NCBI RefSeq assembly: GCF_900111305.1
Contig: NZ_FOGS01000002.1
Coordinates: forward strand, 494,701 to 558,700
Reading direction: 5' to 3'
Length of the DNA stretch: 64,000 bases
From: Vreelandella subterranea
Lineage (GTDB): Bacteria > Pseudomonadota > Gammaproteobacteria > Pseudomonadales > Halomonadaceae
Each line of letters starts with the position of its first letter. The first letter of the stretch is position 1. Below the pieces are notes generated by a model. It was not told where the DNA came from and made no database searches. It was given only the letters and a program-made list of their open reading frames with translations. The position numbers and the translations under genes were made by a program. This document shows positions 56,471-64,000 of this stretch, in pieces.

Positions 56471-57547
56471 TTAATAAAGGCTTTCTAAGAGCAATTCACA
56501 ATTCCTTTCTCTGTTATGGCGAATTTCGACCACTTTTAAAGCCTCTAGAGACTGCATTGCTATAGTAGAAGGGTTATTGATATAGCTTATCATAGCATTT
56601 CTAACTGATTCAGCAGATCGTGGCGGTATAATTGTGCCGTTAACTCCTGACCTTATACTTTCAGAAAGTGCTCCAACATCTGTTGTAATGACAGGTAAAC
56701 CCTGAGCTAGCGCTTCTAAGACAGAATTAGGAAACCCTTCATAGTATGAAGGGAAAACAAATACATCAGATTCTTCCAACAAAGTTTTTACGGAGTGCGT
56801 CGCCAGACTTCCTACAAAAAAAACATTGTTTAAGCCTTTTTCATATACGATCTGTTTGCAACGGTTAACGTCGGGACCATCACCAGCAAAAACAAATTGA
56901 CATCGATCAATAAGATCGGGATGGTCCAAAGCTTCTAAAATTTCAAAAATACCTTTATTTTCTACTAATCTTCCAGTGAACACGAACTTAACCAAGCCTT
57001 CCGGAGCATCTTTAGCTTTAACAGCCAACTTAAAACCAGGAGGAAGCCAATTAGGTATTATTACAATTTTCTCGATAGGAACTCCCATTTCAATAAGACG
57101 TTTCTCCCACTGCTGGCCTTGAACAAAAAAAGTAGAGTAAGGCCTCAGCATTAGCTGAACAGCTTTTTCTTTAAAGCTACCCGAACGAAGATGCAATATT
57201 TCGGAGTTACGAAAAAAAAGACAAACTTTAACACCACGAAAATCAAAAATAAGCGCAGGAAAAAAACGTTCAAACAAACCAAGCAAAGTACTTTTAAAAA
57301 AAAGTGCAGAGCTATATCTTTCAAAAATCGACTCTTTTAAAAGCAACAAAAAATTTTTAGCCTTAATAATTAAAAAGTCGTTTTTAAAAAATCCCAGACC
57401 ATATACAGCCGTATCAAAAACATTGCACTTTACTTTTCTTATCTTTAAGAAATCGACAAGGCCATTTGCGGCAGTTACTTGACCACCCACTAAATCAGGG
57501 TTACGAAAAGAACAAGGCATGGCAAAAAATATAGCCTTAACAGTCAC
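56471..57547 (-). CDS. Glycosyltransferase family 4
   Basis: A 358-residue GT-B enzyme. The C-terminal donor site is clear: KFVFTGRLVENKGIFEILEA and FVFPSYYEGFPNSVLEALAQ with the paired Glu residues. The N-terminal half has unusual long hydrophobic and Lys-rich stretches (KNDFLIIKAKNFLLLLKE). Base composition is much richer in A+T than the genes to its left. It overlaps the upstream transferase gene by 4 bases. Confidence 0.85.
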   Translation of the reverse strand: MTVKAIFFAMPCSFRNPDLVGGQVTAANGLVDFLKIRKVKCNVFDTAVYGLGFFKNDFLIIKAKNFLLLLKESIFERYSSALFFKSTLLGLFERFFPALIFDFRGVKVCLFFRNSEILHLRSGSFKEKAVQLMLRPYSTFFVQGQQWEKRLIEMGVPIEKIVIIPNWLPPGFKLAVKAKDAPEGLVKFVFTGRLVENKGIFEILEALDHPDLIDRCQFVFAGDGPDVNRCKQIVYEKGLNNVFFVGSLATHSVKTLLEESDVFVFPSYYEGFPNSVLEALAQGLPVITTDVGALSESIRSGVNGTIIPPRSAESVRNAMISYINNPSTIAMQSLEALKVVEIRHNRERNCELLLESLY

Positions 57548-58596
57548 AATAAAGACTCCAGCAAGCTATTAGCATAATACTCATTATCGATATCAGCCCT
57601 TTTTAAACTTAAACATTTTAAAACGGCATCTTTTAATTTCTCAACATCATCAGGAGGCGTCAAAAAACCATTAACCCCAGGCAAAACTAAATCTTTTACA
57701 ATTGGAACACATGTAGTCGCAACCATAGGCGTATTTAAATAATAATTTTCTATTAACACATTCGGGAACCCTTCCCACCTAGATGATAATATAAAAAGGT
57801 CACAATGAGCATAGTAATAATACGGGTTGTCTTGAAACCCCATGAAAGTAACATTATTAGAAAGATCAAGGTCGCAAACAAGTTTTTTAAGACGCCCCTC
57901 TTCACCATTATCATTTCCCAGAATATAAAGCACGAAATTAGGATGATTTTCAACTATTTCTGGTAAGGAAAAAATAAGGTTATCGAAGCCCTTAGCGTAA
58001 GCTAAACGTCCTGACGCAACAGCTGAGATCTGTCCGGGGGGAAAGGGCGAAAACTTATATTTTATACATTCGTCTATATATTTAGTATCAATTGGATTAG
58101 GCAAAACTTTAACAATTGCAGGGCTAATACGAAATATATCTATACCTTCCTTTTTCATAGCTTCAGTTTGACTTATAACTACATCTGCTCTTTGGAAAGC
58201 TAACGAATATATTTTTCTCTTAACTGGCCCATACGCACTAAACTTCTTCTCTAATGAGGGTGTATTTTGCATTCTCGCTACATGCTTAAATTTAGGACAG
58301 AAAGGCTTTAAAAATAACAACAAAGCTGCCACACGCGAATGAGTACTAAAAACCACTGATGGTTTGGTTTTACGAATTATGCTCAAAAGCTTAAAGTATG
58401 AGCGACTGGTGGATATTGTACCCAAATCAATTATATCGACATATTTTGGTACAAGAGAAAGCAACTGATCGGTTTCTTGAAAGACCACCAAAGTAATGTT
58501 GGAACTATCAACATCCAGTTGCCGCAAAAAGTTTAACGCTACGCGCTCAGCACCACCTGCATTTAAGTTTGGTAATATAAAGACAACTTTCTTCAA
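57544..58596 (-). CDS. Glycosyltransferase family 4
   Basis: A 350-residue GT-B enzyme with the N-terminal acceptor motif LPNLNAGGAERVALNFLRQL and donor motif LSSRWEGFPNVLIENYYLN. The GGAER start is typical of GT4 enzymes in capsule and O-antigen loci. AT-rich like its neighbours on both sides and overlapping both by 4 bases. Confidence 0.88.
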   Translation of the reverse strand: MKKVVFILPNLNAGGAERVALNFLRQLDVDSSNITLVVFQETDQLLSLVPKYVDIIDLGTISTSRSYFKLLSIIRKTKPSVVFSTHSRVAALLLFLKPFCPKFKHVARMQNTPSLEKKFSAYGPVKRKIYSLAFQRADVVISQTEAMKKEGIDIFRISPAIVKVLPNPIDTKYIDECIKYKFSPFPPGQISAVASGRLAYAKGFDNLIFSLPEIVENHPNFVLYILGNDNGEEGRLKKLVCDLDLSNNVTFMGFQDNPYYYYAHCDLFILSSRWEGFPNVLIENYYLNTPMVATTCVPIVKDLVLPGVNGFLTPPDDVEKLKDAVLKCLSLKRADIDNEYYANSLLESLL

Positions 58597-59693
58597 ACAA
58601 GACCTCCAAAACTAAAGAGAATATTTTTATAAGAAGCAGCGCTACCTACTACGCTATAAAAAAGTAAAGTAGAGTATATAAGCAAAAACAAAATATAAAA
58701 AACTCTTTCTAAACCTTTAAAAAGGGAAGTAAGGCATGCGAGCAATACAATAACAGAATTGAAAGACAACAACTCAAAAACTCGTCCTGCGACTGGTGAA
58801 AAATCAAACATCAAGAAATAAAGAAAAACAGAAAAAAAGTGATACCCAAGCAACGAAAAGAGCCTTTCATCTAATTTTTCAAAAAAAGAACGAAAATACA
58901 AAAAAATTAATGAAAAAATAAAGAAAGACAAATTCAAAGGATGGTAGTACAAGAGTTGATTCCTATCAGAATAGTAATAACCTTTAACTTTATCTTTAAT
59001 TTCCTCAGGGATAAACAAAGTATCTACTGCAAACAAAAAAAACTCACCAAACCCGCCTATCAATGAAACAAGAAATGAAAAAACCAAAAGAAAGTAGGGC
59101 AAATATTTTATCTTGAGAATTGGATATAACCAGTAAAACGGCAAGGCAATCACTGCAAAGATTTGGACAGCTGATGCACAAGTAATAACTAAAAAATACC
59201 TGAAAAAACTACGTTTATAGAGCGGACTTAGTCCGAACAGCAAAATAGCCGCAGCAAGTGAATTTCTAATCTGGCCAAGATCTTTAAAGAAACCTAAGGA
59301 AAAATACAAGAGCAAGCAAAGCAAAAAGTACGGTGAAAGTTTTTTAAAAAAATAAAACTTAATAGACAAAGAAACAAAAGATATAAAAAACAAAAAAAAC
59401 TCAAAAGACAACCCGTAATACTTAAAAAAGGAAACGCTTGTTGCAAACAAAAACTCATTACCTGTAGTTCCACCTCCAGCTGTATAAAATGGAAAAGAAA
59501 AGACATCAAAACCTACGCGTTGCCAAATTTGATAATATCCACCGTAATCTACAGACTCAAACCTCAAACCAATAAAAAACAAGAACGCAAAAAAGAAAAT
59601 AATATAAACCGCGAAACGTATCTTTTTGCTCGCCACAAGAAGAGAGGAAAAAGCAAAAAATAAATAAGATGTGTAAAATACCCAATACAGCAT
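58593..59693 (-). CDS. EpsG/Wzy-type polysaccharide polymerase
   Basis: A 366-residue, very hydrophobic protein with about ten or more membrane segments and many Phe residues. GLRFESVDYGGYYQIW near residue 47 and LGQIRNSLAAAILLFG near residue 140 are typical of EpsG-type polymerases, and AGRVFELLSF near residue 305 fits too. It would polymerise lipid-linked repeat units at the outer face of the inner membrane. It is the most AT-rich gene of the window and is first in the operon visible to the left of the insertion-sequence ruins. Confidence 0.82.
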   Translation of the reverse strand: MLYWVFYTSYLFFAFSSLLVASKKIRFAVYIIFFFAFLFFIGLRFESVDYGGYYQIWQRVGFDVFSFPFYTAGGGTTGNEFLFATSVSFFKYYGLSFEFFLFFISFVSLSIKFYFFKKLSPYFLLCLLLYFSLGFFKDLGQIRNSLAAAILLFGLSPLYKRSFFRYFLVITCASAVQIFAVIALPFYWLYPILKIKYLPYFLLVFSFLVSLIGGFGEFFLFAVDTLFIPEEIKDKVKGYYYSDRNQLLYYHPLNLSFFIFSLIFLYFRSFFEKLDERLFSLLGYHFFSVFLYFLMFDFSPVAGRVFELLSFNSVIVLLACLTSLFKGLERVFYILFLLIYSTLLFYSVVGSAASYKNILFSFGGLV

Positions 59694-59740
59694 ATATTTT
59701 TACCTGGTGCAAAACAAAAAAACAGAGCGCATACCTGAAT

Positions 59741-60174
59741 TCAAGTAATAAGTGCATCACCTGCGGTGCCCAGGGCACCTGAGTACTCACTCAGAAACAC
59801 CTGTGCCGGTGTTCGATAACCGAGCCGTTTTCTCGGAAGGTCATTCAGTTTTTATCGACCCTTCTTAGTTCGCCATCTGCCACTTGCCGGAAGTCAGTCC
59901 CCTTGGGGTAGTACAGCCAGATGAGACTATTCGTTTTCTTATTGGTCCCACGTTGGCCGGAACAGTAAGGATCACAGAAGTAAATCGAGGCGGTCACCGC
60001 TTTGGCCACTGCCTCATGGTGGCGAACTCCGAGCCATTGTCCAGCGTCACGGTTCTGACAGCGCCACGCCGAGGCGTCAGCAGTCGGATCATGGTCTTCT
60101 GTGTCCGCTCGGCAGTGATATGGGACAGCCGAGCTGCCAATAGGTAGCCACCGCGGCGCTCAACGAGGGTGACT
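59741..60174 (-). pseudogene. IS30-family transposase, C-terminal remnant with frameshifts
   Basis: The last ~145 codons of an IS30 transposase can be read if two frames are joined. It starts with VTLVERRGGYLLAARLS and DNGSEFA, then CDPYCSGQRGTNKKTNSL, then LNDLPRKRLGYRTPAQVF, and ends in GDALIT. A missing base near 60021 breaks the frame after the second Asp region, and a lost A near 59850 breaks it again. The N-terminal half is absent: the sequence is cut at 60174 by the IS5-type element. The plus-strand open frame here is a shadow. Confidence 0.82.
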
Positions 60175-61062
60175 GGTTCTGTCTGAAAAGTCGGCTCTCA
60201 TGCATTGCTGGATACAAGCCAGGGTCACCATGGCCCTGAAGCTGTTGGCCAGCTTGTCATAGCGGGTATTTAGCCGACGCTTTTCTTTCAACCAGCCGAA
60301 TAGGCGTTCTACCACATTGCGCTGACGGTATTCGGACGGTCGAACTGATACGGCGGGCCAGGACGCGGGGCCTATGCATTCGACGCCTGGGAATGATGGG
60401 CCGCATGCCATAACGCGTGCATTAGCGCCGAAGCTCATCACTATCGTAGCCCTTGTCAGCCACGACATAACGACTGCGTTTGCGAGGCCGACCGGAACGC
60501 CCTGGTAGTCGAACCTTCTCCAGCAACTCGATGAAATGCACGCTGGCCTGCTTAAAGGGAAAAGGTAAGTGGAAAACCCTGGCTATCGCACAGCAGGTGT
60601 ATCTTGGTGATCAGGACGCCACGACTGTGGCCGAGAGCATGACCGGGCGGTTCTATCGATCACCCTTTTTACTGGCACCGCTAGCCGATCGTGTTGCTCT
60701 GATGGAGGTCGAATCGGGCATCCATGCGTCGAGATCCATAAAGCCGTCTTCCCGCAGACGCAGATGAAGACGCATCAGGATCCGGTCAAAAGTGCCGTCA
60801 TCGCGCCACCGACGAAAGCGCTGGTAAACAGTCTTCCAGGGGCCGTAACGTTCTGGCAGATCGCGCCGAGCACAGAATCCAGAAGATCCTATTGAGCATC
60901 TGACAATCATCACGGCGTGGGCGACCCATGGTCTGTGAAGGAGAAACGATAATCCTCAATCATTTGCCAGCGCTGATCGGAAAGTTCGTAACGGCCCGCC
61001 ATAGCTGCCTCCCGTTCGGTGAAAGGGAACAGCGTAGCAAACATGACTTTTCAGACAGAACC
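60175..61062 (-). mobile_element. IS5-family insertion sequence, decayed
   Basis: An 888-base element bounded by perfect 18-base inverted repeats, GGTTCTGTCTGAAAAGTC at 60175-60192 and its complement at 61045-61062. The transposase reads leftward from ATG at 61002 (MAGRYELSDQRWQ) and needs several frame changes: GRPRRDDCQMLN, then RRDLPERYGPWKTVYQRFRR in another frame, and finally VERLFGWLKEKRRLNTRYDK near the C-terminus. Length and motifs fit the IS5 group. Only one base matches on each side, so no target duplication is apparent. It is inserted in the IS30 remnant. Confidence 0.85.
60199..61002 (-). pseudogene. Frameshifted IS5-type transposase
   Basis: The coding part of the IS5 element. 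At least three frames have to be joined: 61002 to about 60915, about 60913 to 60653 (with DLDAWMPDSTSIRA containing the first catalytic Asp), and about 60468 to 60199 (RNVVERLFGWLKEKRR with the last catalytic Glu). The middle part between 60650 and 60470 is the least certain. It cannot make an active transposase as it stands. Confidence 0.75.
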
Positions 61063-61203
61063 TAGAACAGTCATAGCAAAATAATCTATGGAATATTATA
61101 TATAGCTGCTTAGAGTTAAGTACATTTACCAAATCCGGCGATAGGGAGAATATATATTATAGAGCTTGCTTAAAATTAATTCATATTGAAACAACAACTA
61201 AAA
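61063..61203. other. AT-rich gap between IS5 element and next gene
   Basis: 140 bases, strongly AT-rich, without a gene or recognised site. No trace of the missing IS30 5' half is seen here. Confidence 0.4.
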
Positions 61204-62331
61204 TTAACCATTTAAAATAGCCAGCCATTCAGACATAATTCGATCTTGAGAAAATTCAGAGCGCACTTTAACTGCATTACCACCTAATGTAGCGCGTAAT
61301 TTCTCATTCGTTATCAGTCGATTCATTTCAACACTAAGACAGTCCAAAGACTCGGGATGGACGAGCACACCATTAACTTCATTTTCAATTAAATCCCTAG
61401 GGCCAGTATCACAATCAAAAGCCAAACACGCACAGCCAGTTGCCATAGCCTCCAATAGTACATTTGGAAAACCTTCGTAACGTGAACTAAGAACAAATAG
61501 ATCTGCCCGCTCGTACCAGTCCCCCACGTTACCAACTAGACCGGGAAAGTGAACGCGCTCGGACATTCCTTTTTTCTCGGCCTGTAACTGCAACTTGCCT
61601 CGAGCTCCGGTATTCTCATCTCGGGTGGATGCAAGACCGACAATAGCCAAGTCCCAATCTGGGTGGTCAGGAGCAATGCGAATGAACGCTTCAAGGAGAA
61701 GATCAAAGCCCTTTTGTTCGGACTTGGAACCAACCGCAAGGACAATGCGGCGCTCTGAGGATACGAAGGAAGTGGAGTCAACAAGAGGATGGTAATTGGG
61801 GATCGGCCAAGCTACAGCATTAGGTATAACCGCCACATTTCTGGCCGCAGCATGGCGGATGATCCAGTCTGCTCCCTCACGAGTTTGAGCGACGTGAGCA
61901 TCGGCAAAACGATAAAACAAACGTCGCAGCAAACTCCAACTTGTTCCGATTGGCTTACGTCCGGGATAGTTGCGCTCGGAGCCCACCACTCTGGTACCTA
62001 TCCCAAAGCAGGCCAGAATGCAGAGAATAGTAGCTGTTGGCGTCATGCCCACCACTACTTCCGGCTGCTCAGCGCGAATGACATGCCGCAGTGCACGTAG
62101 ACGCTTCCAGTTAGCGATAAATTTGGCGAGCCCGCGATTTTCGCTAGCCAGATCGAGGCAAACCCGGTTTACAGCATTGTTAGGGATATAAAAATCACGG
62201 TCACTATCATGCATGGTTACTAAACTTGCTCGGTGACCGTTCCGGACTAGGTAATTGGCCAGCCCTACAGTGACACGCTCGGCGCCCCCACCCGTGAGAG
62301 AACCAATAAAAAATAATACGTTCAAGAACAT
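61204..62331 (-). CDS. Glycosyltransferase family 4
   Basis: A 375-residue GT-B enzyme: FIGSLTGGGAERVTVGLANYL at the N-terminus, AVGSKSEQKGFDLLLEAFIR and LSSRYEGFPNVLLEAMATGC in the donor domain. The layout is typical of GT4 enzymes such as PglH/WbdC-like transferases. Its base composition is closer to average than that of the 56.5-59.7 kb genes. It lies upstream of the insertion-sequence ruins, so it may have been cut off from the main operon by them. Confidence 0.88.
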   Translation of the reverse strand: MFLNVLFFIGSLTGGGAERVTVGLANYLVRNGHRASLVTMHDSDRDFYIPNNAVNRVCLDLASENRGLAKFIANWKRLRALRHVIRAEQPEVVVGMTPTATILCILACFGIGTRVVGSERNYPGRKPIGTSWSLLRRLFYRFADAHVAQTREGADWIIRHAAARNVAVIPNAVAWPIPNYHPLVDSTSFVSSERRIVLAVGSKSEQKGFDLLLEAFIRIAPDHPDWDLAIVGLASTRDENTGARGKLQLQAEKKGMSERVHFPGLVGNVGDWYERADLFVLSSRYEGFPNVLLEAMATGCACLAFDCDTGPRDLIENEVNGVLVHPESLDCLSVEMNRLITNEKLRATLGGNAVKVRSEFSQDRIMSEWLAILNG

Positions 62332-62431
62332 AGCTCCTATTTATGAGAATTTCTCAATGATTACTGGTGGAATATCGCCATTGAACCCACAAAAACTTTG
62401 CGTGCCTAATTAGTAGATTAGTGTTGCAGAG

Positions 62432-63562
62432 CTATTTGCGTAAAATCTCATCATAAATAGCTAGAATGTGCTGTGCATGGATACTAGGTGCGTATTTTTC
62501 AGTAGCTTGCGACTTTGCTCTGGAGACCATTGCTTGCGTCCGGTTCTTACTGCTTAGCGTATCGGCCACTGCTTGTGCAAATTCTTCTGGGCTATTTTGA
62601 TCAACTAAGCTGCCAGTAACATGATTTTCAATAATTTCCCGATGCCCACCATCTGATGTAGCAACTACCGGAACTCCTAATTGCATAGCCTCAATGAGAG
62701 TCCTTCCTAGACCCTCACGTACTGAGGTTGCGACGAGAACATCACTAGCAGCTATCCAGGGTTCTATAGGCGTTTTACTTCCCATAAATAAAATGTTTGC
62801 AGCAAGCCCTAACTCTTCAACCATTTGATAAACTCTGGAAGCAATCGGCTCTCTGGGGTCTCCAAACATGGCGAATACAACGGGAATGTCAGTCAAACCT
62901 ACCAGTCTATGAGCCATTCTTAGAAAAAATAAAGGGCGTTTTTGTTCAGTCCAATTGGCAACAAAGGAGACAACATGTATATCAGAGTTGCCACCGGATT
63001 GAGCAACGATGATCTCTCTTGCATTAGCTACTAGTTTACTTGAAACCGAGCAATCAACTGGATCTTGCACAACCTGAATAGCATCACCCAACTGATTGGA
63101 AAAAGGTCTTGCGCAATACCTCGAAATAGTGACAAAAGCATCACTGAACTTGGCGTAATGCGCATAACGGCGGCTCGAAGAGGCCGTCCTGTGATGCCAA
63201 ACATGTTTTTTTCTAGCGAATTTAGCAGCGAAAAGCCAAGTCAAATGCATTCGACGGTCATTAGTATGTACAATATCTATGCATTGTTTTTTAAGGAAAG
63301 AACGTAACGTCCAACTATTTAAAAACATCTGAGCCAGCTGTTTAGCTAGATCATTTTTTTTTACTAGGGTAGAGCGAGGCAATTGGATCCAATTAATTTT
63401 CTTCTCATCTAAATAATGTTGAAAAAAACCATTTTTATGGACACCAATTATTGGTTCAAAACTTGAGTCACGAAGCTCATCGATTAATAATAGCGTAGAA
63501 ACATGACTGCCACCGAAAGTATCACCCACAAAAGGAAAAAGCACACGCGCTTTTCTTGACAT
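62432..63562 (-). CDS. Glycosyltransferase family 4
   Basis: A 376-residue GT-B enzyme: VLFPFVGDTFGGSHVSTLLL at the N-terminus, VSFVANWTEQKRPLFFLRMA and ATSVREGLGRTLIEAMQLGV in the donor domain. Linked to the previous glycosyltransferase by a 100-base gap with AT-rich sequence. The first gene after the ISL3-type element. Confidence 0.86.
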   Translation of the reverse strand: MSRKARVLFPFVGDTFGGSHVSTLLLIDELRDSSFEPIIGVHKNGFFQHYLDEKKINWIQLPRSTLVKKNDLAKQLAQMFLNSWTLRSFLKKQCIDIVHTNDRRMHLTWLFAAKFARKKHVWHHRTASSSRRYAHYAKFSDAFVTISRYCARPFSNQLGDAIQVVQDPVDCSVSSKLVANAREIIVAQSGGNSDIHVVSFVANWTEQKRPLFFLRMAHRLVGLTDIPVVFAMFGDPREPIASRVYQMVEELGLAANILFMGSKTPIEPWIAASDVLVATSVREGLGRTLIEAMQLGVPVVATSDGGHREIIENHVTGSLVDQNSPEEFAQAVADTLSSKNRTQAMVSRAKSQATEKYAPSIHAQHILAIYDEILRK

Positions 63563-63649
63563 TATAAAGCCTTAGCAGAAACCACAATTAACGACCTGGC
63601 ATGCGATCTAAATCAGACGAAATATAAAGACTTAACAGGAAATATTATG

Positions 63650-64000
63650 GGCTCTTCGTCACTTCATGTGGATTTGGCCTGATCGAATAGCCGGCCCACC
63701 GGGCTGCCAATCAAGTGGATCATAGCGATGAAATTAGCCTCGTTTCGATAGCCACGTGCACGTGACCGAGCCGCTTGAAAAAGACCGTTCATCCCTTCCA
63801 GTCTCGCGTTCGTCAGTCCCGAGTGCCAGCGCCTGACCACCGCGTCGGCGTGCCGCTCAAGGGTCGCCAAGGCCTTTCCCATCGGCTTCAGTAGTGGCTT
63901 TTCAGACACCGCCGCCTGCATGACCTTGAGGTAATTAGTGATGCGCCATCGAGCCGCTCTGGGCGTCGGGGCCTTCTGGATCCAGCGTAGCTTTTCCTTG
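63650..64000 (-). mobile_element. ISL3-family insertion sequence, cut by the window edge
   Basis: The left end GGCTCTTCGTCACTTCATGT (about 63650-63670) resembles ISL3-type terminal repeats, and the transposase C-terminus follows at once. The rest lies beyond the right edge of the window, so completeness cannot be judged. Confidence 0.75.
63664..63999 (-). CDS. ISL3-family transposase, C-terminal part
   Basis: At least 111 codons in one open frame, from the window edge to TGA at 63664. Readable parts are AARWRITNYLKVM, RRWHSGLTNARLEGMNGLFQ and ARGYRNEANFIAMIHL. These mark the C-terminal region with the last catalytic Glu (in NARLEGMN) of ISL3 transposases. No frameshift is visible in this part. 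The internal ATG at 63921 is not the true start. Confidence 0.85.
   Translation of the reverse strand, partial: KEKLRWIQKAPTPRAARWRITNYLKVMQAAVSEKPLLKPMGKALATLERHADAVVRRWHSGLTNARLEGMNGLFQAARSRARGYRNEANFIAMIHLIGSPVGRLFDQAKST

Noticed and set aside
59884..60147. Rightward open frame of 87 codons
   Set aside because: It is antisense to the IS30 transposase remnant.
60171..61066. Target-site duplication of the IS5 element
   Set aside because: Flanks GACT on the left and TAGA on the right share at most one base at the junction, so no duplication can be claimed.
1..64000. tRNA, rRNA, riboswitch or prophage genes
   Set aside because: None recognised on either strand by eye. Short or divergent structured RNAs cannot be excluded without a covariance-model search.

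Overview
The window looks like a chromosomal segment of a moderately halophilic gammaproteobacterium, most likely Halomonas or a close relative. This is an inference from the proteins and the setting: tripartite tricarboxylate transport, several betaine-type binding proteins, many LysR-controlled catabolic operons, and REP-like repeats of the form GTAGGAGCG...TTGCGCGATCAGC. No rRNA or tRNA gene was seen, so the assignment cannot be fixed from this sequence alone.

Region 1 (1-38.4 kb) is a run of transport and catabolism modules. They are, in order: a gamma-glutamyltransferase-like enzyme with TctCBA (0.35-5.1 kb); a leftward operon of a BesD/HalD-type oxygenase, a DddP-like M24 protein and a betaine-type binding protein, with a divergent LysR gene (5.3-9.5 kb); an aldehyde dehydrogenase, iron alcohol dehydrogenase and enolase-superfamily dehydratase with a divergent LysR gene (9.5-14.4 kb); and a LacI-controlled sugar-type regulon (14.7-25.3 kb). 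That regulon has an ABC importer, a HisD-like dehydrogenase, a protein of unknown family, a metallo-beta-lactamase-fold hydrolase, a lambda-crystallin/gulonate-dehydrogenase-like enzyme and an SDR. Three copies of a TGCAAACGTTTGCA-type operator lie at its two promoter regions. Then follow a second betaine-type binding protein with a CocE hydrolase, a nitrilase-type amidase and an MmgE/PrpD protein (25.5-31.1 kb), and a nitrogen-compound operon (agmatinase-like, carbamoylase-like, DUF1989 and a polar amino acid ABC importer) with a divergent LysR gene (31.2-38.4 kb).

Region 2 (38.5-44 kb) is a plastic stretch. It has a beta-CASP RNA metallohydrolase, an Rpn-type nuclease flanked by near-identical 61-nt direct repeats, a PrlF/YhaV toxin-antitoxin pair with a clear palindromic operator, two tandem arrays of an ~85-bp REP-like unit, and a lone family 2 glycosyltransferase.

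Region 3 (43.9-64 kb) is a leftward surface-polysaccharide locus. It encodes routes to UDP-glucuronate, UDP-galacturonate, UDP-ManNAcA and a further UDP-HexNAcA, plus an initiating polyprenyl-phosphate sugar transferase, six glycosyltransferases counting the family 2 enzyme beyond the array, an EpsG-like polymerase, a WaaL/Wzy-like protein and a heparinase II/III-like protein. An acidic, uronate-rich polymer is the natural prediction. The locus is a patchwork: 56.5-59.7 kb is strongly AT-rich, a nested IS30/IS5 ruin sits at 59.7-61.1 kb, an ISL3-type transposase runs off the right edge, and a CapD/WbpM-type gene survives only as its C-terminal third. No flippase (Wzx) or export ABC gene is visible here.

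The two systems that most deserve attention are the oxygenase/DddP-like/betaine-binding operon, where the DddP metal-site spacing is kept but the reported catalytic Asp position holds Gly, and the LacI regulon with its unusual dehydrogenase set.
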